In this document: positions 58,041 through 64,000 of the stretch, piece by piece | How positions within the stretch are numbered: position 1 is the stretch's first letter | Layout: each line of letters starts with the position of its first letter | Assembly (NCBI GenBank): GCA_030015575.1 | Contig: CM057347.1 | Span: forward strand, 507,721,176-507,785,175 | Source: Agapanthus africanus | Lineage: Eukaryota > Streptophyta > Magnoliopsida > Asparagales > Amaryllidaceae | Direction: 5' to 3' | Length of the DNA: 64,000 bases | Made by a program: the position numbers and the translations under genes | Notes under the pieces: generated by a model | What the model was told of the DNA's origin: nothing | The model's input: only the letters and a program-made list of their open reading frames with translations | The model's database searches: none

Positions 58041-60817
58041 TGTTTACCCCAATCAGAGCAATGCTCTGTTCAAATTCCAAGGCGGGAAACGAAGCAACGC
58101 TTCTGTTTCCCCCAATCAGAGCAAAGCTCTGTTTTGAAAATTAAAATTAAAATATATGAAGCAACGCTTCAGATTCCCTGCGCTGTGCGCAGAGTGCCAC
58201 GTGTCAAAATCAGACACGCCAGTGCAGGGAGTGCAGCGCCCAAGGCAGCGCGCTCAATCAGAGCAAGGCTCTATGAAAGAAGCAACGCTTCAGCTGACTT
58301 GCGCTCTGCGCTGCGCGACACGTGTCAACGCAGTTGCGCCAGTGCAGTTCTGCGGGACACGTGGCAGCGCAGTTGCGCTGCGCTCTGCGCTGCGGGACAC
58401 GTGGCAGCGCAGCGCTGCGCGACACGTGTCAAGAGCAGGTGCACTTGTGCCAAACAGATGTAAAATTCTGAAAGATCTTTCTCAATCTTGTTAAAAACAA
58501 GAAGATCGCCTTCTGTAAAATAGAAGCCCTTGGATCAAAAATCCAACGGTGGGGAAAAATCCCCAAATCACTCAGAGAAAGATCTCTCTAACCAATTCAA
58601 CAAATCATTGGCACTATAAAAAGTCCCCCAGACCCCAACACATCAAGACATCAACACAGAGAGAACTCCTCTAAAGAAAATTTTGAGAAGAACTCAAAAA
58701 GAGAAAAGGGTAAACCCTTTGAATAAAAAAAGAAGAATTTCTTCTGAAAAGATCATTGATTTAAGAACAAGATCAATGATCTTCAATAAAAAAATAATAA
58801 TAACAAAGGCATTGCCTTTTTTATGAACCATTGGTTCTGGAATCTTAAAGATTCTTTTCTTGAATCCAGAATTGGATCAAGATATTAAAACAGTGCCTTG
58901 CACTTGAAAATCTGCACTGTTGCGCTCTTGGGTTGGCGCAAGCCACCAGAGAGCGCCACGTGTCAGCTCCATAACAACTTACGCTATGTGCTTTTAAGAT
59001 AGAGCATTGCTCTCTGAAATTGGCGCACCTCACCAGAGCGCGCCACGTGTCAGCAGCACAACAGCGCAGCGCACTGCGCTTGTGTTCACCCGAGCGTGAC
59101 ATGTGTCACCTCCACATGCGCTTGCGCTCAATAATTGGCGCAAAGTACCTGACAGGCCACATGGCCACTGTCGGTTTGATTAATGCACTGCATTATTTAC
59201 AGAAGGGCCAAGCCCAATTAAAAAAGACATCACAGGCCTAATAAAATGCAATGCATTATTTTAAAAAGGGCAGAGCCCAAACAAAAACAGATGTTGTGCA
59301 TCATTTAAAAGGGACAGAGCCCAAATCAAAAAGGCCTAGCAGGCCAAAAGAAAATGCAGTGCATTATTAAACAGGGGCAAAGCCCTAGCACAAGCCTAAT
59401 AGGCCAAAGATAAAAACGTTGAATATTCTCAACTGGACTTAGCCCAATCATTGCCGTAAGTCCTCAAATTAAATTGGCTGAGTAAGAATGCTCTCTTAAA
59501 TCAATTTACATCCTGTTCAAGGGTACATCTCTGAACTCCTCTGACACCTATCGCTGTAATCCTTCAACGACGTCAGAGAGGTGACGGGTCCCGACAACCA
59601 CACATCTATACGGACTGTGGGGTCCTTAAACTCATGGACTTATGCGTCCTTAAACCAAAATATGGACTGTGGGGTCCTCAAACCCATGGACTTATGCGTC
59701 CTTAAACTAATGGACTAATGTGTCCTTAAACACACCCATACGGACTGTGGGGTCCTTAAACCCATGGACTTATGCGCCCCTAAACTAATGGACTAATGCG
59801 TCCTTAAACACATCCATACGGACTGTGGGGTCCTTAAACCCATGGACTTAAGCGTCCTTAAACTCATGGACTAATGCGTCCTTAAACTAATATCCGTCCT
59901 CAAAACGGGAACGATGGACCACCATGTCTCTAAACTGGAAATAGACCACCATGTCCCTAAACTGGCAATGGACCGCAATATCCTTAAACTACCTACGGAC
60001 CACTACGTCCCTAAACGGGAACAATAGAGCCCCTAAATGCTCTTTTTTCGGATCTAAACGATCCCATTTAAGTTGATCTTAGCCTCAAATATGGTTAACG
60101 TATCCTTAAACCTCCAAACAGATTTTAGTCCTAAACTGGACTATAAGACCCCCAATCGACTTTGGTTCAAGGGTACATCTCTGAACTCCTCTGACACCTG
60201 TCGTTGTAATCCTTCAACGTCGTCAGAGAGGTGATGGGTCCCGACGGCCATACATGCAATGGACCACTACATCCCTAAACTGAAATAATAGAACCCCTAA
60301 ATGCTCTTTCCGTTAAGTTGATCTTAGTCTCAAATAGGACTAACATATCCTTAACGAACGTTTAAGTTGATCTTAGCCTCAAATACGGCTAACGTATCCT
60401 TAAACTAAAACCCCAAACCCAAATCTAAGTAAATACGGATTTGGACTAATCCACGTCCTACGGGCGACGACATCACTTAGTCTCCGTATACAATCCACGG
60501 GTAACCACAAACAAAACAAACACACACGACACGAAGTGAAATTCTGGAGAAGGAGAAAGTGATTACCGCGATGCGGTAGCGTAATTAACTGCAGGGGCTT
60601 GCGCCTGCAGGGAAGAGCGTCCCCACAATCAAAAACCCCTCAAGCGAGGGGGAATCTGACGAAGTCTGCTACATCGACCGCATCCGTCTAAACCTCCGAT
60701 ACACGGTGCCATAAATCAACTTGGCATCTTCGGAGAGGTGGACGGATAAAACCAAATAGCATCTGTCCCGAATCTCAGGCAAGACGTTCAGTCTTGGCCG
60801 CCGTTCGGAGGGGAACA
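58041..60817 (+). mobile_element. solo LTR S3 (2777 bp), F-related
   Basis: It starts TGTTTACCCCAATCAGAGC and ends GGAGGGGAACA. Flanks are ggttc (58036-58040) and agttc (60818-60822), 4 of 5 bases alike. It matches the F LTR at both ends but has no PBS or gag behind it (compare 41955). It holds GGAC arrays and a roughly 0.65-kb internal segmental duplication: the block starting gttcaagggtacatctctg near 59517 recurs near 60164. It lies at the point where X should have gag and protease. Confidence 0.85.
59609..60015. repeat. GGAC-N6-GTCC tandem units in S3
   Basis: Repeats of ggac-tgtggg-gtcc and ggac-ttatgc-gtcc with ttaaac spacers, about ten dyads that decay towards 60000. Confidence 0.85.
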
Positions 60818-61522
60818 AGTTCCCTTCATCTTGTATTTATAAGTTTGTTCTAAGACTTGTGGGTTATCAGCCCACCACGCTTCCGCTGCGCTACTCTGAT
60901 AATCTGCGGCGGGTTCATCGGAACTCCTCGAAACATCCTACATCTGAACGGTCTTGAAGCAGTCGGTACTACTGCAAGCAAAAGCTTCTCCTGCGCTTCT
61001 CCTTGTTCTTCGAAACACAAACGGATTGGTCACTACGGGACAAGGGGAAAGATACAACGCGGTTGTTGGATTCAAGCTTGCGATAAAACATAAACTGATA
61101 AGCAATGCAACTGAGAGAAACAAGGTAATATAACGACCATAAATCAAGAAAATGAATCAAAATAAGACTCTAAGTTACTTAAATAGAGTAACGCATTGGA
61201 AACATACCGCGGTATATAGTTACAATCACATAACTCCATTCAAGTCGCCCAAATCCTACTATCATAATCGAAGAAATAAGAAGAGAGAAACGATAAGGAA
61301 TCAGGGGGATTCCAAGTGGAGATGCAAAGTCATTTCCGTATCGTCAAGATGCAAGAGTTAAGGGAAAGATAAGATTCAAGAACTTGAATGACACGACAAT
61401 AATGTGGCAGGACATGTTCTTAATCACGGGTTTTCTAGTTAGTGTATTGGGTTCAATACCCAACTACAAAAGAACCAAACCCGATTAACCTAAATCCTAT
61501 GTCTCTGATACCAAACAAATCC
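60818..61522 (-). other. X leader and primer binding site
   Basis: About 700 bases between solo LTR S3 and the X 5' LTR. The PBS is at 61501-61513 (- strand TGGTATCAGAGAC), 10 bases from the LTR end. The - strand ORFs here show no gag domain. The word atacccaactacaaaagaa (61456-61474) is shared with the opposite end of X's internal domain (25604-25622). Confidence 0.75.
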
Positions 61523-63869
61523 TGTCACGCCCCGCTTCCCAGAGTGCGCTAACTACAGCACGTGACAGAGCCAACTATGCTACCTGTGGCTAGGAAACAC
61601 CCTTCCACGATCACATACGGCTGTCTATAGGATATCAAGAACAGAAAAAATATAAAACTATCTAGTACATGTCCATCTACCTGAATAAAGAGTCAAGAAA
61701 AGTATAAGCGGAAATAATAAATCCAATAAACAATAACATCTGGAAACACGTCCCAATAAGAGCTCACATTAGGAAATAAAAGCCGCAGAAAGAAACTAAA
61801 CTAAATATCCCTAACACGATCCTCACTGCTCGGCTTGACGGCTAAAATACTCCTGGTCAGCCTACAATAGAGATAGAGGAACTGAGCCATGCAAAACTCA
61901 GACGTCAGTGCGTCATAATATCAAACAATAGTAATAATCAGGATGTAACCAGATATGCAGGTATGAATATAAATCAACAACATGAATAAAACAGTGAGGT
62001 GTGTATGTGTATGTGAAGTGCGACGAGTAATCTAAACCGTGCTACTGTGTTATCTACTCTAAAGTTTTTGAAATCAATTTAATGGAATCGTCGATGTAAC
62101 TCAATAGTATCTTGTGCATGCCCAGGACCACGGTCCAGATTCTCGGGCTGAATCCGAGACGTGTCGCTAGGCAGTAAACAGGTAACATGTACAGATGAAT
62201 GATGTTAGCAGTAGCATTTCGGGGCTGGCCTAGCCCGTAAAGACTGATCAGTATAAGCATCGAACTGTCAAGTTACAAGTCAGGTTTCATTATTGATTTC
62301 CCCTTAGCCCCAAGGTTATGTGTTCACGTCAGGTATTGATAATATGGAACTAATGCCAACACAGGATCAAGCAGGTACAGGTTTTGTCTATGTAGACAAC
62401 ATGTTATGTCCGTCAGGACAACAAGTCAGGATTGTCAGCATTAATAACAAGATCAGGTAACAAGTCAAGTAGAGTATCAGAGCATGTCACGTGGTGCATA
62501 TGTATCAAGTGGACACCAAAAGTAAAACTGTAAACGATATCAGGATCATGCTAAATAGTGCTGATGTCAGGATGTATATGTGTCTATCTGTAATAATCTA
62601 TATATATCTATGACTACTTATAATGCAAGCTAGATAACATGGCATGATAATATAATAGTGAAATGATATCAGGGTGTTCTGGCATGCAACTAGATATGCA
62701 ATAGACAGTATGGATACGTACGGATATCGTAAAACGGTAAAACTGTAACATGAGATGCACAATTAAACTACATGTAATATTTTTATTCATATGGATATAA
62801 ATATAGTAGCATAGCATGTAGCAAGATAAAGTTGCCTGGTCGGATCTCACGACGGGGTGCGTGAAGTGGTACAACACAGTGATAGGTCTTACGGTGACAT
62901 GGGACTGATGCGATGGTGGCACACAAGCGGCATGAGCTGAGCACAAAGCGGGCATGGCGTGGCACAGGAGCAGGGCACATGGCGTGATACGGTCTGAGTA
63001 TGGTGATGACACGGTCATGGCATAGTCTGGGTACGGTGTATGGTCTGGTGGTGATCTGGTCATGGTCTGGTCGCGATCTGATGCATGGTCTATTGCATGG
63101 TCTGGTCGTGATCTGGTGCATGGTCTGGTGGTGGTCTGACCACGATCTGGTCGCGATCTGGTGCATGGTCTGGCCACGATCTGGTCGTGGTACGATCGTG
63201 ACATGGAAGTGGTGATGGTATGATTTTGGTATTGTGGTGGTACTGTGGTGATGGTATGGTTCGTCTAGATCGTCTACGACGTGCACGACTCCAGCGAGGC
63301 GGGAAAAACAAGAATCGAGAAAATAAAAGAGAAAAAGAAGAAGAATAAGAATGGGTGGGCTTGGCTCTGGCTTGGGGTTCTGGGACAGAGGAGAAGGAGA
63401 GGTGACGATGGGGGTCAGGGTAATCTCCGGCGATGAGTGGTCTGGGTTGCGGGTGTTAGGTGTCGTGGCTGTTGGGTGTGGGTGATGGTGGTGTCGGGGT
63501 TGGAGAGAGGGGAGAGGAAGAGGGAGTAGTGAGGGCGAAATCAAGGTTGGGGTGGTGAGGTGACCAGCAGCGAGGGGTGAGGGCAATGAGGGTTGCTGTA
63601 GGGGTCGCGGGGTGCTGTGCAAGGTTGAGGTTCTTGGGTTCTCATCGGGGATGAAGGGAAGAGAGGAGGTAGTGGTGATGGTGGTGATAAGGGCGGTGAG
63701 ACGAGGGTGGTGGCAACAACAAAGTTTTCCGACGGTAGACGTGATGGGTGCAGTGGGTTTCGTCGGGGTCGTGGGTTGCAGGGAGCTTGGGGAGAAGGAG
63801 AGATGAGAGGTTGAGGGGATGATGACGAGGGCGAGGAGGTGATGAAGGTGAGGGTGAGGGGATGGTGAG
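61523..63869 (-). repeat. X 5' LTR, partial
   Basis: On the - strand the LTR ends GGGGCGTGACA at 61523. It aligns with 21025-24813 (minus S1) and includes an empty site for S1 at 62586-62590. Similarity stops at 63869. Divergence from the 3' LTR is higher by eye (about 7% in one 105-bp stretch) than between the B LTRs, consistent with X being older. Confidence 0.85.
63000..63205. repeat. short-period repeats in the X 5' LTR
   Basis: The counterpart of 23995-24165: degenerate tctggtcgcgat and ggtgcatggtctgg words. The long Pro/Ser/His-rich ORF on the - strand (62783-63919) passes through this and is not regarded as a gene. Confidence 0.7.
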
Positions 63870-64000
63870 TGATGGAGGCCTTGATCTCCTTCAGATGCTG
63901 TCCTCCGTTGATCTGTCATGAGCCTTGCTGGATGGTTGAGATTGGATTCGGAGGTTGCCTCCTTGAGTGTGTGGATCTCAATGGGTTGAGTTTGAGGTGG
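63870..64000. other. sequence foreign to the X LTR
   Basis: After ggtgag the X 3' LTR copy (24813) continues differently. Here the sequence starts tgatggaggcc, which could be the TG end of another LTR inserted in X. The window ends before this can be settled. Confidence 0.4.

Larger units (their letters stand above)
21025..64000 (-). mobile_element. Ty3/gypsy chromovirus X (Tekay/Del-like), interrupted and incomplete
   Basis: The two LTRs are 21025-25601 (3', containing solo LTR S1) and 61523-63869 and beyond (5', cut by the window or a further insertion). They match over their length, apart from S1 and point differences. The PBS (gtctctgatacca, 61501-61513, read on the - strand as an initiator-tRNA-Met type site) adjoins the 5' LTR. 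Pol runs from 58040 to 56130 and resumes at 26696 to 25671; the gap is element B. Gag and protease are missing: between PBS and RT there are only a 700-bp leader and solo LTR S3. The right flank is outside the window, so a TSD cannot be checked; the left candidate is aggac (21020-21024). Confidence 0.85.

Noticed and set aside
62783..63919. 378-codon ORF on the - strand, Pro/Ser/Thr/His-rich
   Set aside because: It lies in the C-rich body of the X LTR. The copy in the other LTR (23607-24900) is not open over the same length, and composition explains the openness.

Overview
This is nuclear DNA of a flowering plant. The evidence is genes with GT-AG introns, a plastid-targeted lysine-pathway enzyme, a plant ATL-type RING-H2 gene and dense Ty3/gypsy and Ty1/copia LTR retrotransposons. 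I cannot fix the species.

The gene island is about 1-18.9 kb. DAPB (dihydrodipicolinate reductase, + strand, 8 coding exons, 335 aa) lies tail to tail with a single-exon RING-H2/ATL E3 ligase gene on the - strand. That gene is divergent to alpha-SNAP (+ strand, 9 coding exons, 288 aa, vesicle-fusion adaptor). Intron 8 of alpha-SNAP holds a 726-bp pogo/Lemi1-like DNA transposon deletion derivative. A broken ATL RING pseudogene follows.

The retrotransposon nest is about 19.65-64 kb and can be resolved layer by layer. (1) A Ty1/copia fragment Y (19650-21024) is interrupted in gag by (2) X, a Tekay/Del-like chromovirus on the - strand (21025 to beyond the window; 3' LTR 21025-25601, 5' LTR from 61523). 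The X integrase is split by (3) B, a second Tekay-like chromovirus on the - strand (26697-56129; LTRs 26697-29503 and 53337-56129; TSD aatac/aatgc). The B integrase is split by (4) C, a Tat-like element on the - strand (29838-48739; perfect TSD ggtgg). C carries (5) F, a Tat-like element on the + strand (38047 to about 47669; LTR, PBS, gag-pro, 3' part deleted). The LTR of F contains (6) a solo LTR S2 (38289-39745; TSD cacag). Two more solo LTRs sit in X: S1 (22124-23578, TSD atctg, empty site visible in the other X LTR) and S3 (58041-60817, TSD ggttc/agttc). Every retroelement reading frame is degraded.

Most unusual signals: three spliceosomal-type introns (69, 86 and 69 bp) interrupting gag, the gag/protease junction and integrase of B; a 177-codon ORF antisense within both LTRs of C; an array of about 20 stem-loops with similar loops and covarying stems in the C 3' untranslated region; LTRs of the Tat-like families built largely from short non-identical palindromes, paired G-boxes (CACGTG) and GGAC-N6-GTCC units; and a terminal hairpin kept in position, but not in sequence, in four LTRs.

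The three host genes are unrelated housekeeping or regulatory loci. Nothing suggests that they work together beyond sharing intergenic space.
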